A DNA stretch of 64,000 nucleotides from [Clostridium] celerecrescens 18A (GCF_002797975.1 NZ_PGET01000001.1:2790001-2854000); one strand, 5' to 3'. Positions 18,430 through 27,724 are shown, numbered from the stretch's first letter. Program-made: numbers and translations. The notes: generated from the letters alone by a model not told the origin.

Positions 18430-19479
18430 TTACTCAGCAAATTTGTTCTTGTGGTCGTAGCGGTTGTAATGGATATCTTCACTGATCAGGTATTGATAGA
18501 TATCATCTACGATTTCTATCCCAGCCTTATCATAACCGGCCTTTCTCAAAAGTCCCCGTTCTCCCGGATAACAAACCTTATCAAAACCTTCTGCCGGTTT
18601 GATAGCGGCCAGTTCCTCCATGGTAGTGGTTATGTTTTCTTTAAATCTATCCAGCCCTACAAATTTATCTGGATCCAGTACGATATGCAGCTGACCCAGA
18701 TCTCTGCCCTTTGATAAGTCTTCGTACATGCTGCTTACGTGTTTTCCAAAAGGCAGGCCCAAAAGGATGCCTGACAGTACATCCACCATCATCATAAGTC
18801 CGTATCCTTTCGCTCCTGCAATAGGGACAAGGGCATTTACTAACGTGGAATCGGTTGTGGGGTTGCCGCTTATATCCACTGCCCAGGTGCTTGGAATGGG
18901 TTCCTTCTTAGACCTGGCATACAGTACCTTTCCCCAGGCCTGAACCGTAGTCGCCATATCAAATATTATATTTCTGCCATCAGCTCCCGGAGCTCCAAAG
19001 GCAATGGGGTTGGTTCCATAGTAAGGCTCTGACCCTCCGTAAGGAACAGCCATTGGGTCTGACTGGCACATGGAGATGGAAACCAGATTTTCTTCAGCGG
19101 CCATTTCCACATAATATCCCAGGCTGCCGCTGTGGGAAATATGCTTGGCACCAACCACTGCAACCCCTGTTTCCTTCGCCATTTTAATGGCTTCTTTCAT
19201 GGAAAGCACTGCCGCTGCATAGCCTGAGCCATTGTCTCCATGGAATATTCCGCTTGCCGGGCCTGTTTTCTCGAATTTAAATTCCGGCTGGATGGTGATA
19301 CCGCCTTTTGCTATCCGCTCCGAATAATACTCTACTCTGACAGCTCCATGGGAATGGATCCCCCTTGCATCAGACCATGTAAGAATATCTGCGGTAATAT
19401 CCGAATGTTCCTTGGTAAGCCCTGCCTTTTGAAGCTTATTACTGATTAATTCATGTAATTGTCCTTCCGTTAATCTCAT
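18430..19479 (-). CDS. allD: ureidoglycolate dehydrogenase (AllD)
   Basis: 349 residues, identical in length to E. coli AllD, of the malate/L-lactate/ureidoglycolate dehydrogenase family. It oxidises (S)-ureidoglycolate to oxalurate with NAD(P). Family landmarks are DARGIHSHGAVRVEYY, GAKHISHSGSLGYYVEMA (catalytic His) and YGTNPIAFGAPG. It lies between allE and allF, exactly where the product of AllE is passed to AllFGH. Confidence 0.85.
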   Translation of the reverse strand: MRLTEGQLHELISNKLQKAGLTKEHSDITADILTWSDARGIHSHGAVRVEYYSERIAKGGITIQPEFKFEKTGPASGIFHGDNGSGYAAAVLSMKEAIKMAKETGVAVVGAKHISHSGSLGYYVEMAAEENLVSISMCQSDPMAVPYGGSEPYYGTNPIAFGAPGADGRNIIFDMATTVQAWGKVLYARSKKEPIPSTWAVDISGNPTTDSTLVNALVPIAGAKGYGLMMMVDVLSGILLGLPFGKHVSSMYEDLSKGRDLGQLHIVLDPDKFVGLDRFKENITTTMEELAAIKPAEGFDKVCYPGERGLLRKAGYDKAGIEIVDDIYQYLISEDIHYNRYDHKNKFAE

Positions 19480-19512
19480 AAGATATGCAACCTTTCTTCG
19501 GTTATATTTTTT

Positions 19513-20304
19513 TTATAGTTCTGCATCCCTGTTACAGTCTTTTGAATACACATAGGCAAATTCTTCATTTCGCCCTACTCCATAAGCAGCCTGCAGGCTA
19601 TAAGCACCCATAAACAGATAGTCACCCTTTTTCACGGGAATCCAGTGATTATCCAGGTTGTACATTCCGTCCCCTGAATAGATATAAGCGCCATGCTCCT
19701 GGATATGGGTTTCAATATAGCCATGGCAGGCCCCCGGCTTAAAGCTTAAGATATGAAAATTCATATCAAATCCAATGTCAGCTGCTGACGGCAGAAAGTC
19801 CTTAACTCCTACATCTTCCATTCCCTCATAAGGAGTAAACGGCACATCTTCAATATTTCCGCAGACCGTATAGGCCTGGTGTCCCTCGATCCTATGATAG
19901 CGCCTCTTATATAAAAATGCCCTTGCCTGGGTATCTCCCACATTTTCAAAGCTTACCTTATTTCCCTCAGGAGAATAAATGTAACCGCCTTCTGTCAATT
20001 CTTCTTCCTTATCTTCATTTTTCACCTTTACCCTGCCTTCCAGAATATAGAAGAATACTTCGATCCCTTCTCCACCAAATCCCTTTGGATGGCCCCCGCC
20101 CTGTTCCATGGTTACCAGATAATCTACGAAGGAAGCTCCCAGTTTGGGGGATGATAAAATGGTAACTGCGCATTGTTCAAATCCCGGTATCACATTCTTT
20201 ACCAGGCCATCCGGTTCTATTAATGCGAAATTCCCCCTTTTTACGATGGAACGGCTGGATAAAATGCCTTCCCGGTACCCTGTTATGTGATTTAGATAGC
20301 TCAT
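19513..20304 (-). CDS. allE: (S)-ureidoglycine aminohydrolase (AllE)
   Basis: 263 residues, a bicupin Mn enzyme that releases ammonia from (S)-ureidoglycine to give (S)-ureidoglycolate. The N-terminal cupin has ILEGRVKVKNEDKE; the C-terminal metal-binding cupin has PGACHGYIETHIQEHGAYIYSG-type ligands (Glu, His, His). Length matches E. coli AllE (261). AAAGGAGAAATTATC precedes the ATG. It lies between the MFS transporter and allD genes. Confidence 0.87.
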   Translation of the reverse strand: MSYLNHITGYREGILSSRSIVKRGNFALIEPDGLVKNVIPGFEQCAVTILSSPKLGASFVDYLVTMEQGGGHPKGFGGEGIEVFFYILEGRVKVKNEDKEEELTEGGYIYSPEGNKVSFENVGDTQARAFLYKRRYHRIEGHQAYTVCGNIEDVPFTPYEGMEDVGVKDFLPSAADIGFDMNFHILSFKPGACHGYIETHIQEHGAYIYSGDGMYNLDNHWIPVKKGDYLFMGAYSLQAAYGVGRNEEFAYVYSKDCNRDAEL

Positions 20305-20328
20305 GATAATTTCTCCTTTATTTTGTGA

Positions 20329-21588
20329 TTATTTTGCTTTACTGAAAAATGTCCTTGCGTTAAATATTAGGAATAGTATGGTTCCCAAAATCAGCAGCAA
20401 TGCTCCGATATAAAAGCCAGCAGTACCTGATCCGGTTTTATCTATAATAAATCCTGTTACCGCCGGTGCGATAATGGATGAGGACATTCCGAAAAAATTG
20501 AACAGTCCCAAAGTGGTTGCCATATTCTTTTTATTGGCTCTGTCTGACACATAGGATATGAGGACAGGGTCAACGGCCATCTTACCCAGGAACCCATACA
20601 GCAGTAAAATGATGGTCAGGGATAACGCATTAGGCATTGACATGGATAATGCCACTAACACGAAAGCAGAAAGCTCTAAGCTAACGATGATCAGTGCTTT
20701 TTTTCCTCTGAGCTTATCAGACAGTCCTGCAAAAAACAGCGCTCCTGGTACGGCCGTAACCGATATCATGGAAACCACAAGGCCGATCATTCCGCCGGTG
20801 ATCCCCCGCTCTGACTCCAGGAACTTGGGGAGCCAGGTTACAATCAGATAATAGGCATAGCAGGTGGAAAAATACAGTATGTAGCAGGAAATCATGTTAA
20901 GTGAAAGTAAAGAAGCTTTTTCCTCTGATCCTGATTCTGAACCTGAATCTTCAGTCTTTCCTATCCTTTCTTTTTGTATGTCTAGGTGCCTTCCCCTGTC
21001 CTTGATCGCAATGGCAAACCAGATAACTAAAAGTACGATAAGGCTGCCTGAGATCGTCACCATTGTCTGCCAGGGCAGATGCAGGGTCTTAACAATAAAA
21101 CTGGAACCTGTCATTCCAAGGATCAGTCCCAGGGCAGAACCGCTGTTGACAATTGCTGTAGCAATCCCCTTTTTCTCAGGCGGCACGTGTTCTGCTGTTA
21201 AGGAAAATGCAGCACCATAATATGTTCCGCAGCCTATGCCCGCGCAAACGCTGCCAATGTAAATCGTATTAAGGGATCTTGACATGGCAATGCTGAAGGC
21301 TCCTATAGCAAAGAGGAGAAAGCCTGGTATGAGAACCTTTTTCTGTCCGAATCTGTCTACTAAGAACCCGGATGGTATCTGTAACGACGTATATCCAAAG
21401 AAATAACAGCTTGCTATGAGTCCCAAAGCTGTGTTAGAGTGCTGCCCCACTGTCCCCTGAATTTCCGAATAGATGGGTGACAGCATGGATCGGTAGATCC
21501 AGATGACTACCCAGCCTAAACAAAAGGTAAATACGATTGTCTTCCAATAATCCTTTGGCAATTGTTTTGCTAAACTTTGTTCTCCCAT
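20329..21588 (-). CDS. MFS transporter (ACS-like), probable allantoate/ureide importer
   Basis: About 419 residues with twelve predicted membrane segments and a charged central loop. The first half has the MFS loop signature GFLVDRFGQKKVLIPGF, typical of the anion:cation symporter group. Start chosen at ATG 21588 (GAGGGG upstream) over the in-frame GTG at 21600. It lies between allC and allE in one transcript, so it probably brings in allantoate, allantoin or a related ureide. No allantoinase gene is in the window, which makes allantoate attractive as a substrate. Confidence 0.8.
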   Translation of the reverse strand: MGEQSLAKQLPKDYWKTIVFTFCLGWVVIWIYRSMLSPIYSEIQGTVGQHSNTALGLIASCYFFGYTSLQIPSGFLVDRFGQKKVLIPGFLLFAIGAFSIAMSRSLNTIYIGSVCAGIGCGTYYGAAFSLTAEHVPPEKKGIATAIVNSGSALGLILGMTGSSFIVKTLHLPWQTMVTISGSLIVLLVIWFAIAIKDRGRHLDIQKERIGKTEDSGSESGSEEKASLLSLNMISCYILYFSTCYAYYLIVTWLPKFLESERGITGGMIGLVVSMISVTAVPGALFFAGLSDKLRGKKALIIVSLELSAFVLVALSMSMPNALSLTIILLLYGFLGKMAVDPVLISYVSDRANKKNMATTLGLFNFFGMSSSIIAPAVTGFIIDKTGSGTAGFYIGALLLILGTILFLIFNARTFFSKAK

Positions 21589-21605
21589 AATGCCCCTCAC
21601 TCTTC

Positions 21606-22835
21606 CTATTGATATGATAATTCATATAGAGATGACGTTAATGCCTCTATTCCCTGCTTTAAATCCGATAGCTCCGTCCATTCCGCCGGATTATGGCTGA
21701 TTCCCTTAATGCTTGGGACAAAAAGCATGCCGGTAGGAATCCTGGGCGCTATGATCTGGGAATCATGGCCTGCACCGCTGTGCATCATCCGGTAATTCAA
21801 GCTTTTTTCCCTGCAAACCTTTTCTATGAGCCGGATCATTTCATCATTCATTGGAACAGGCGGTTCATCCATCCATAAGTCTATGTCTATTTCCACCCCA
21901 TGCTTTTTTGCGATCTGCTTCATATTTTCTTCCAGCCCGGTAGTCATGTTTTTTAAAAGAGCCTGATCCGTATGGCGGCAGTCCATGGTAAACAAAGCTT
22001 CTCCCGGAACCACGTTTACGGTATTTGGTTTTACTTCTACTTTTCCAAAGGTTAAGACCAACGGATCCCCTATGGCTCTTGCCTTATGTAAGGAATCATA
22101 GACTATTTCAGAAAATACCTGGATTACATCCTTTCTGTATTTCATGAGAGTTGTACCGGCATGGTTAGCTTCGCCTTTTAAGGTGATGTTATATCTCCTC
22201 TGCCCTGCGATTCCGGTGATCACTCCTACGGATTTTCCTTCCATCTCAAGGGTATTTCCCTGCTCGATATGTAGCTCTATAAATGCTTTTACATCTTTTA
22301 TGGAAGCGCCAGGCTCCTTTTTAAAATCAAACCCGCACTCATGCATGGCATCCACGAATTTGATTCCTTCTGAATCTGTGAGGTTCTCGACCTCTTCTTT
22401 TTTCGCCAGGCCAAATAAGTTTTTGCTTCCCCAGAAAACATAGGGGAATCTGCTTCCCTCCTCTTCTGCCATGGAAATGACCTCCAGATTCTTCTTCGGC
22501 CTTCCATGGTTTTCAAGAAGGTTCTTAACAGCTAAGTATCCTCCAAAGATTCCAAGCTGACCGTCTAAGTTCCCTCCATTCATTACCGTATCCACATGGG
22601 AGCCTGTTGCAATGGTACCGGATTCCGGCTCTGTTCCAATAATCCTTCCATATAAATTCCCCACTTCGTCAAATCTGGTTTCCATGCCTATTTGTTCAAA
22701 TTTTTCTTTTAAAGCCAACTGTGCCTCCAGCCAGCTCCTGGAATATAGGAGCCTGGTCATTCCCCCTGTTTGGTTTTTCCCATAAGAGGACATCCAGTCC
22801 AATGCTTCCCTGATCTCATTGACGGAAATATCCAT
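21606..22835 (-). CDS. allC: allantoate amidohydrolase (AllC), M20 metallohydrolase
   Basis: 409 residues, M20/M28-type di-metal amidohydrolase. Ligand motifs are GSHVDTVMNGGNLDG (His/Asp), MAEEEGSRFPYVFWGSK (Glu pair), ELHIEQG and the C-terminal HSGAGHDSQIIA with SHNPAEW. This pattern is shared by allantoate amidohydrolases, N-carbamoyl-amino-acid hydrolases and ureidoglycolate amidohydrolase; the allD/allE neighbours favour allantoate. It is the first gene of the operon; AGGAGGTTGCACAA precedes the ATG. Confidence 0.85.
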   Translation of the reverse strand: MDISVNEIREALDWMSSYGKNQTGGMTRLLYSRSWLEAQLALKEKFEQIGMETRFDEVGNLYGRIIGTEPESGTIATGSHVDTVMNGGNLDGQLGIFGGYLAVKNLLENHGRPKKNLEVISMAEEEGSRFPYVFWGSKNLFGLAKKEEVENLTDSEGIKFVDAMHECGFDFKKEPGASIKDVKAFIELHIEQGNTLEMEGKSVGVITGIAGQRRYNITLKGEANHAGTTLMKYRKDVIQVFSEIVYDSLHKARAIGDPLVLTFGKVEVKPNTVNVVPGEALFTMDCRHTDQALLKNMTTGLEENMKQIAKKHGVEIDIDLWMDEPPVPMNDEMIRLIEKVCREKSLNYRMMHSGAGHDSQIIAPRIPTGMLFVPSIKGISHNPAEWTELSDLKQGIEALTSSLYELSYQ

Positions 22836-22943
22836 TTGTGCAACCTCCTGAATCTTTTTTCTACCGATTCGAATCCATGGTTTAATTTTAAAGAAATTCT
22901 TTTAACAATACATCATCCAAACCAGATAATCCGTTTTCGATTT

Positions 22944-22972
22944 TTTGTATGATTCGCACAATGATTTTCCAA
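22944..22972 (-). promoter_or_regulatory. candidate promoter of the allC operon
   Basis: Minus strand TTGGAA (22967-22972), 17 bases, TACAAA (22944-22949). It is a modest match, as expected for an activator-dependent promoter. The leader to allC would be about 100 bases. Confidence 0.4.
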
Positions 22973-22987
22973 TTATTAGGCATTTTT

Positions 22988-23003
22988 TTAACAATGTTGT
23001 TAA
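22988..23003. promoter_or_regulatory. palindromic operator upstream of the allC promoter
   Basis: TTAACAATGTTGTTAA has perfect 7-bp arms with a 2-base centre. It lies about 15 bases upstream of the proposed -35, a typical activator position. It shares TTAACAATGTT with the site in front of the marR gene at 530. PucR or the MarR protein are both possible readers. Confidence 0.45.
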
Positions 23004-23333
23004 TTAATTTTCAATCCCGCCGTTTGCTCTGGCAATTTATATACTTAAATATGGTGGATATACGGTTTATAGCTTATATGCCTTATCAATGATTAAGAAT
23101 ATCATCTCACGCAGGGTGGAGCTTTAACGGAAATGGGATGGGGCGGGATAAAAGGACCGGTATAAATGATGCTGTATGCGCTTCACTTTCTTCATGAGTT
23201 TTGGCATAAAAAAAGACGCTCATTTCTAAACGCCTGGTTAATATAAAAGAAAGTATTTTTTATGGTCCTTAGGAAGTATTAATGTTCCTGCTTTGACGGC
23301 TCCTTCTTACCAATATCGCTATTTCCTTACTTA
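23004..23333. other. intergenic region between divergent allC and MATE transcripts
   Basis: No gene was recognised in these 330 bases. A weak 6-bp hairpin followed by a T-run on the minus strand lies near 23209-23238; no gene upstream of it would need it. The rest is AT-rich with no protein-like frame that I can name. Confidence 0.4.
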
Positions 23334-23385
23334 TTGACAAAAGGATGTTCTAATGATACCCTTTATGCATTGCATAAATAAGGGT
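23334..23385 (+). promoter_or_regulatory. candidate MATE promoter with overlapping inverted repeat
   Basis: A perfect TTGACA (23334-23339) is followed 17 bases later by a poor -10, TACCCT. An inverted repeat (ACCCTTTATGC at 23358-23368 with GCATAAATAAGGGT at 23372-23385) covers the -10, consistent with a repressor site. Confidence 0.35.
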
Positions 23386-23472
23386 TAACATGACTCAAGG
23401 AATTATTAAAATCATTCACAGACTGATTTTCCCTGCCGCAATTAATACTTTGAAAGGATTTTATGAGTATAC

Positions 23473-24810
23473 ATGAACACTACAAGAGATCTGATCAACG
23501 GCAATGAAACAAAGGCCATGATTAATTTTGCTATCCCCATGATCATAGGAAATATATTTCAACAATTATATAATGTTGCAGATACGGTGATTGTGGGAAA
23601 GTTTATTGGTGCCAATGCCCTTGCTGCGGTAGGCAGTTCTTTTTCCGTTATGGTTTTATTGACCTCTATCATCATTGGCTTCTGCATGGGAAGCAGTGTG
23701 GTGTTTTCCCTGATTTATGGTGCAAAGGAAATTGATAAACTAAAAAACTGCTTTTTTACAGCTTTTGTTTTCATTGGAATCGTCACAGTTATTATCAATG
23801 TGTGCTCCATCATTTTTATTGATGAGATTTTAACCTTTATTAATATTCCTGAGGAAATTTTCATAGATGCAAAAATTTACCTTCAGATTATTTTTTATGG
23901 GATTAGCTTTACCTATATTTATAATTACTTCAGTGCTGCGATGCGGAGCATCGGCAATTCGGTAGTGCCGCTTATCTTTCTAATTCTATCTGCTGTAATT
24001 AATATCGTGCTGGATATCATATTCGTTGTTCCACTTCAGATGGGGATTGCCGGTGCTGCCTATGCCACAATCATTGCACAAGGATTTTCTGCCATTGGCA
24101 TTGCTCTTTTCTGCATGCTGTGCGTTCCTCTGATCCGACTTAAAAGGGAGCATTTGTATTTTAATAAGAGTATTATTAAAAAAATTTCAAATTTCTCCAT
24201 ACTCTCCAGCATCCAGTATTCGGTTATGAACTTTGGAATTTTGCTGATACAGGGTTTGGTAAACAGCTTCGGTGTTTCTGCAATGGCAGCTTTTGCGGCA
24301 GTCGTTAAAATAGAAAGCTTTGCTTATATGCCGGTGCAGGATTTTGGCAATGCCTTTTCTACCTTTATCGCCCAAAATATGGGGGCTGGAAAGCAAACGC
24401 GTATTTACACCGGAATACGCTCCGCTGTTAAAATAATAACCATTTACTGCGCTATCATTTCTGCCTTAATATTATTGTCTGCAAAGCCTTTGATGTATAT
24501 CTTTATTAATAAAAGTGAAACAGAAATATTAAGGATTGGAGTTCAATACCTCACCATTGTAGCTGGCTTTTATTGCCTGATCGGGTATTTGTTTATGTTT
24601 TACGGCCTGTTCCGGGGGATCGGAAAGCCAGGGGTATCCATTGTACTTACTGTTGTAAGCCTTGGTACCAGAGTTATCCTGGCTTATATACTATCCGCTG
24701 TGAATTGGATCGGAATGGTTGGGATATGGTGGGCGATTCCTATCGGGTGGGCTCTGGCAGATGTGATCGGTGTTATTTTAATCAGGCATTATTATGTAAA
24801 CAACCGCTAG
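23473..24810 (+). CDS. MATE-family efflux transporter
   Basis: 445 residues with twelve membrane segments in two homologous halves. It opens MNTTRDLINGNETKAMINFAIP, typical of clostridial NorM/DinF-like MATE proteins, and keeps PMIIGNIFQQLYNVADTVIVG in helix 1. It exports cationic drugs or other compounds using Na+ or H+. AAAGGA lies 17 bases before the ATG; an overlapping out-of-frame ATG at 23464 is ignored. First gene of the plus-strand accessory block. Confidence 0.87.
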   Translation: MNTTRDLINGNETKAMINFAIPMIIGNIFQQLYNVADTVIVGKFIGANALAAVGSSFSVMVLLTSIIIGFCMGSSVVFSLIYGAKEIDKLKNCFFTAFVFIGIVTVIINVCSIIFIDEILTFINIPEEIFIDAKIYLQIIFYGISFTYIYNYFSAAMRSIGNSVVPLIFLILSAVINIVLDIIFVVPLQMGIAGAAYATIIAQGFSAIGIALFCMLCVPLIRLKREHLYFNKSIIKKISNFSILSSIQYSVMNFGILLIQGLVNSFGVSAMAAFAAVVKIESFAYMPVQDFGNAFSTFIAQNMGAGKQTRIYTGIRSAVKIITIYCAIISALILLSAKPLMYIFINKSETEILRIGVQYLTIVAGFYCLIGYLFMFYGLFRGIGKPGVSIVLTVVSLGTRVILAYILSAVNWIGMVGIWWAIPIGWALADVIGVILIRHYYVNNR

Positions 24811-24900
24811 ACCGGTTACTATCGGCTAAATAGATGAAATCTCTAGTCAGCACCCCATTTTTCTGCCCGGATAACACAGCTTTCATCTTCTCTGTGAGAG

Positions 24901-25242
24901 TTAGGATATAGCTATCGGAAGCCAATTGGAACAATTAGTATTGTTCGCATGAATGAAGAAATTGATATGGTACATATTGGCTATTGTATCGGGAGAAAAT
25001 GGTGGCATAAAGGGATAACCACTGAGGCGTTTAAGGGGATTATTCCATTTTTATTTGAAAAAGTTGAGGTTAAACGTATTGAATCCCAATATGATCCAAG
25101 AAACCCAAATTCAGGGAAGGTAATGTTAAAATGTGGATTAACGTTTGAGGGAACATTGCGCAATGCTGACATTAATAATCAGGGAATTTGTGACGCTTCT
25201 ATGTATGCACTTTTAAAAGAAGATTATTATAATTTAAAATAA
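24901..25242 (+). pseudogene. 5'-truncated GNAT acetyltransferase (RimJ/RimL type)
   Basis: The readable protein runs from about KPIGTISIV through GYCIGRKWWHKGITTEAFKG (acetyl-CoA-binding motif A) to the normal C-terminus with SMYALLKEDYYNL. RimJ/RimL proteins have about 70-80 more N-terminal residues; here an in-frame TGA at 24895 and unrelated sequence precede it. The first ATG (24949) lies inside the fold, so a functional enzyme is unlikely. No promoter or ribosome-binding site was seen. Confidence 0.75.
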
Positions 25243-25350
25243 TATACCTTACAAATTATTTTGTACTTTATACATTAGAAAAAAGAGAGCAGACACGGTA
25301 AAGCATTTGTTTCCCGTCTGTGGTATATTGTTTTAGAGAGAGGAATCTAT

Positions 25351-26258
25351 ATGCACGCATGGGAAGCCATACAAAAGACTCTGAACCACATCGAAGAGCA
25401 TCTCGGTGAAGAAATCCAAATCGAAGAACTGGCAGAAACTGCCGTACTTTCACTGTTTTATTATCAGAGATTATTCACACGATTGGTAAAAACATCGGTT
25501 CGGGATTATATTAAATTACGCCGATTGGCAAAGTCTCTCACGATGCTGCGTGATAAAGAAAACCGCATTATTGACATTGCAATGGAATTCGGTTTTGGCA
25601 GTCACGTAACTTTTACGCGAGCTTTTAAAGAAACCTATGGGATTACACCTTCACAGTACCGGGATAAACCGATTGGCTTACAGAATTTTGACAAACCCGA
25701 TTTATCGCTTGGTTATATTGTGGTTGATGAGGGTGTACCGCTGATCAGTGATGGATTGGTTTTGGAAATGAACCGTAAATTTCTTGAAGAGCCAATTAAC
25801 TTTCTTGGTGTAACAGGATATTATCCATTCAGATATGGTAAAATGTTCGGAGAAAGAACGGGTGTTGACATGGTTGGTGAGATTTGGGACAGGTTTTTTA
25901 GGGTTCTTCCGAATATCACACATATCTCAGAGGGGCGCTGGGTTGGTGTTTCTTATCACGGCGATGCACCAAACGGTTATTCGAGTTATTTTGTTGGTGC
26001 AGAAGTAAATAATGGCAAAAAAAACCTGGATTTACAAATTGGCAACTCCCCATACGAGAATATGTCGTCTGTGGCTTTGAATCAGAAAATCATGAACAGA
26101 TGATAATTGGTCTGGGTAAGGCAATGAAATACACTCGGTTTTGGCTTAAAAAGCACAATCTGATTGCCGATGGATTTTTCCCTGAGATGTACTATAAAAG
26201 TGCGTCCGACATCTCTTATGTAGAACTGTGGATTCCTTTTAGGATTCGAGAAAAATAA
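25351..26258 (+). pseudogene. AraC-family regulator with GyrI-like domain, frameshifted
   Basis: The N-terminal 110 residues form two AraC helix-turn-helix units (IQIEELAETAVLSLFYYQRL and IIDIAMEFGFGSHVTFTRAF), followed by a GyrI-like effector-binding domain. The frame from ATG 25351 stops at 26103, but the -1 frame continues the domain (REYVVCGFESENHEQM... to ...YVELWIPFRIREK) up to TAA 26258. The shift falls around 26040-26060. An intact protein would be about 302 residues. AGAGAGGAATCTAT precedes the start. A sequencing error cannot be excluded. Confidence 0.75.
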
Positions 26259-26283
26259 ATAATAAATGCTGGAGGAAAAGCAA

Positions 26284-26775
26284 ATGAGCAATTACGAGGA
26301 AGGATTAAAATTAATCGAAGAAAAGTTCGGAAACGGCAAAGACAATATTATTTCTCTTGCAACGATTGCGCGGGAGCCGGGCGATAACGGAATGCCCCGC
26401 CCGGTTGTCCGTAGTGTGGACGCCTATTATGAAGACGGCACATTTTATGTTGTAACACACGGAAAATCAAACAAAATGCAGCAAATCTCGCAAAATTCGG
26501 AGGTTTCGGTTGCGGGTTGTTTAGAGATGTTCACCGCTAATGGAGTAGGTGAAAACCTCGGTTGGGTACTTGATCCAAAAAATGCTGAAATAAGGACCAA
26601 ACTCCGTACAGCTTTTTCTGAATGGTACGATATGGCAAATAATGAAAAGGATGAAAACTGTTGCTTTTTAGCAATCCGTCTCACTAAGGGAACTTTAAAC
26701 ATTAATCATTGGGAAAAACTATACCATATGGATTTTGTGAATAAGACTGATATGGAAAATGGGGGCATTTTTTAA
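26284..26775 (+). CDS. pyridoxamine 5'-phosphate oxidase-family protein
   Basis: 163 residues, split-barrel flavin-binding fold of the general-stress/PNPOx-like type. It contains ATIAREPGDNGMPRPVVRSVDAYY near the N-terminus and VVTHGKSNKMQQISQNSEVSV (FMN-contact region). Start chosen at ATG 26284 with GGAGG eight bases upstream; an in-frame ATG at 26266 is less likely. It follows the broken AraC gene by 25 bases, so the pair may have been a regulator and its target. Confidence 0.8.
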   Translation: MSNYEEGLKLIEEKFGNGKDNIISLATIAREPGDNGMPRPVVRSVDAYYEDGTFYVVTHGKSNKMQQISQNSEVSVAGCLEMFTANGVGENLGWVLDPKNAEIRTKLRTAFSEWYDMANNEKDENCCFLAIRLTKGTLNINHWEKLYHMDFVNKTDMENGGIF

Positions 26776-26977
26776 TCAATGAAACATTTCAAACGATCCG
26801 CACGGCAGTTTTAAATTTGTCACGGACAATGTGTCATACCTAATAAACATTTGTATATTAGCATTAATAAAGTTAAATGCTGATAGAGTTATATTCCATG
26901 TTTCCAGTACTTAATTAATGCGATCCTATGAGATTTCATCTAAGCAACGCATTATCTAAATAATATTAATCTACTTA
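26776..26977. other. AT-rich spacer, nothing recognised
   Basis: About 200 bases between the PNPOx gene and the hairpin at 26978. No frame or signal that I can support. Confidence 0.4.
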
Positions 26978-27009
26978 CAAAGAAGCAAGACATATGCCTT
27001 GCTTCTTTG
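26978..27009. terminator. bidirectional terminator hairpin
   Basis: Perfect 12-bp arms CAAAGAAGCAAG and CTTGCTTCTTTG around an 8-base loop, followed on the plus strand by TTTTGTATAAA. It separates the plus-strand PNPOx gene from the minus-strand EamA remnant. Confidence 0.75.
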
Positions 27010-27032
27010 TTTTGTATAAATGGTCACCTTAT

Positions 27033-27416
27033 TCATTCTGTAAGCAACATTGAAGCAATGAATAGGATACAGCCTATTGCCTTCATCGACGAAATCATTT
27101 CAATTGTACCGTCAACCGCACCAAACACAGGCTCCAGGATAAAGATAATTGCCACATGAGAGGGTGTAGTATATTTTTGAATGTACGTTTGTCCTACAAA
27201 TGCTAATGCTGTGCCCGCAATGCCAGTGATGAGAATAGTTATAACTACAATAGTATTTATTTTAAAGGAAAAATCTCCGCCTCCAATGAAACACATAATA
27301 AAATAAATTATTGCAGCAATATTAACCTGCAAACAACCTAATGTAATCGGGTCTTCATCTCTAGCAAAAATATAACTCCACACCGCCTGAGATAAAGAGT
27401 TTATTTTTGTTCTAAA
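27033..27416 (-). pseudogene. EamA/DMT transporter, C-terminal half only
   Basis: The frame encodes the second EamA repeat of a drug/metabolite transporter: four to five membrane segments with GIAGTALAFVGQTYIQKYT and IFILEPVFGAVDG. Normal proteins have ten helices and about 300 residues; here the first half is absent and a TAG closes the frame at about 27417. The first usable start (GTG 27383) has no ribosome-binding site. Confidence 0.75.
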
Positions 27417-27536
27417 CTACAAATTTATAGTAATTATTTTATATTAATGGATAAATGTAAAACTAGATTATTTGTAATCAGCTTACTCTGATGTAATCAA
27501 AATCCCCACTTAGGGCTCTCTTTGAACCGCTTTTTG
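27417..27536. other. AT-rich spacer upstream of the XRE gene
   Basis: No gene recognised. It ends at the extended -10 promoter of the XRE transcript. Confidence 0.4.
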
Positions 27537-27545
27537 TGGTATAAT
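27537..27545 (+). promoter_or_regulatory. extended -10 promoter of the XRE gene
   Basis: TGGTATAAT is an extended -10 element with a perfect TATAAT. No good -35 stands 17 bases upstream. A leader of about 170 bases follows. Confidence 0.55.
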
Positions 27546-27632
27546 TCTTCTATAACAAGTTAATGTATAATAATCATGGAAGTGTCGCTATGATCGCAAC
27601 AATTGAAGCAGACATGATACGGGGCATATCTG

Positions 27633-27682
27633 ATAGGCGAGTATTGCAGTAACGCAATGCCTGTCGCATTGAGGACGCCTAT
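27633..27682 (+). other. inverted repeat in the XRE 5' leader
   Basis: ATAGGCG (27633-27639) pairs with CGCCTAT (27676-27682); an inner CAATG/CATTG pair lies between them. It could be a folded 5' untranslated region or the trace of an older element. A 20-codon frame opening at 27590 overlaps it; I do not count this as a gene. Confidence 0.35.
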
Positions 27683-27724
27683 TGATGGCCGCATTAAAAC
27701 AGATGACTAATAGGGGTATTTTAT

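Noticed and set aside
23209..23238. Hairpin with T-run on the minus strand between allC and MATE genes
   Set aside because: The stem is only 6 bp with two G-T pairs, and no gene upstream on that strand needs a terminator.
27590..27652. Twenty-codon frame upstream of the XRE gene
   Set aside because: Too short, no similarity that I recognise, and it overlaps a probable folded leader.
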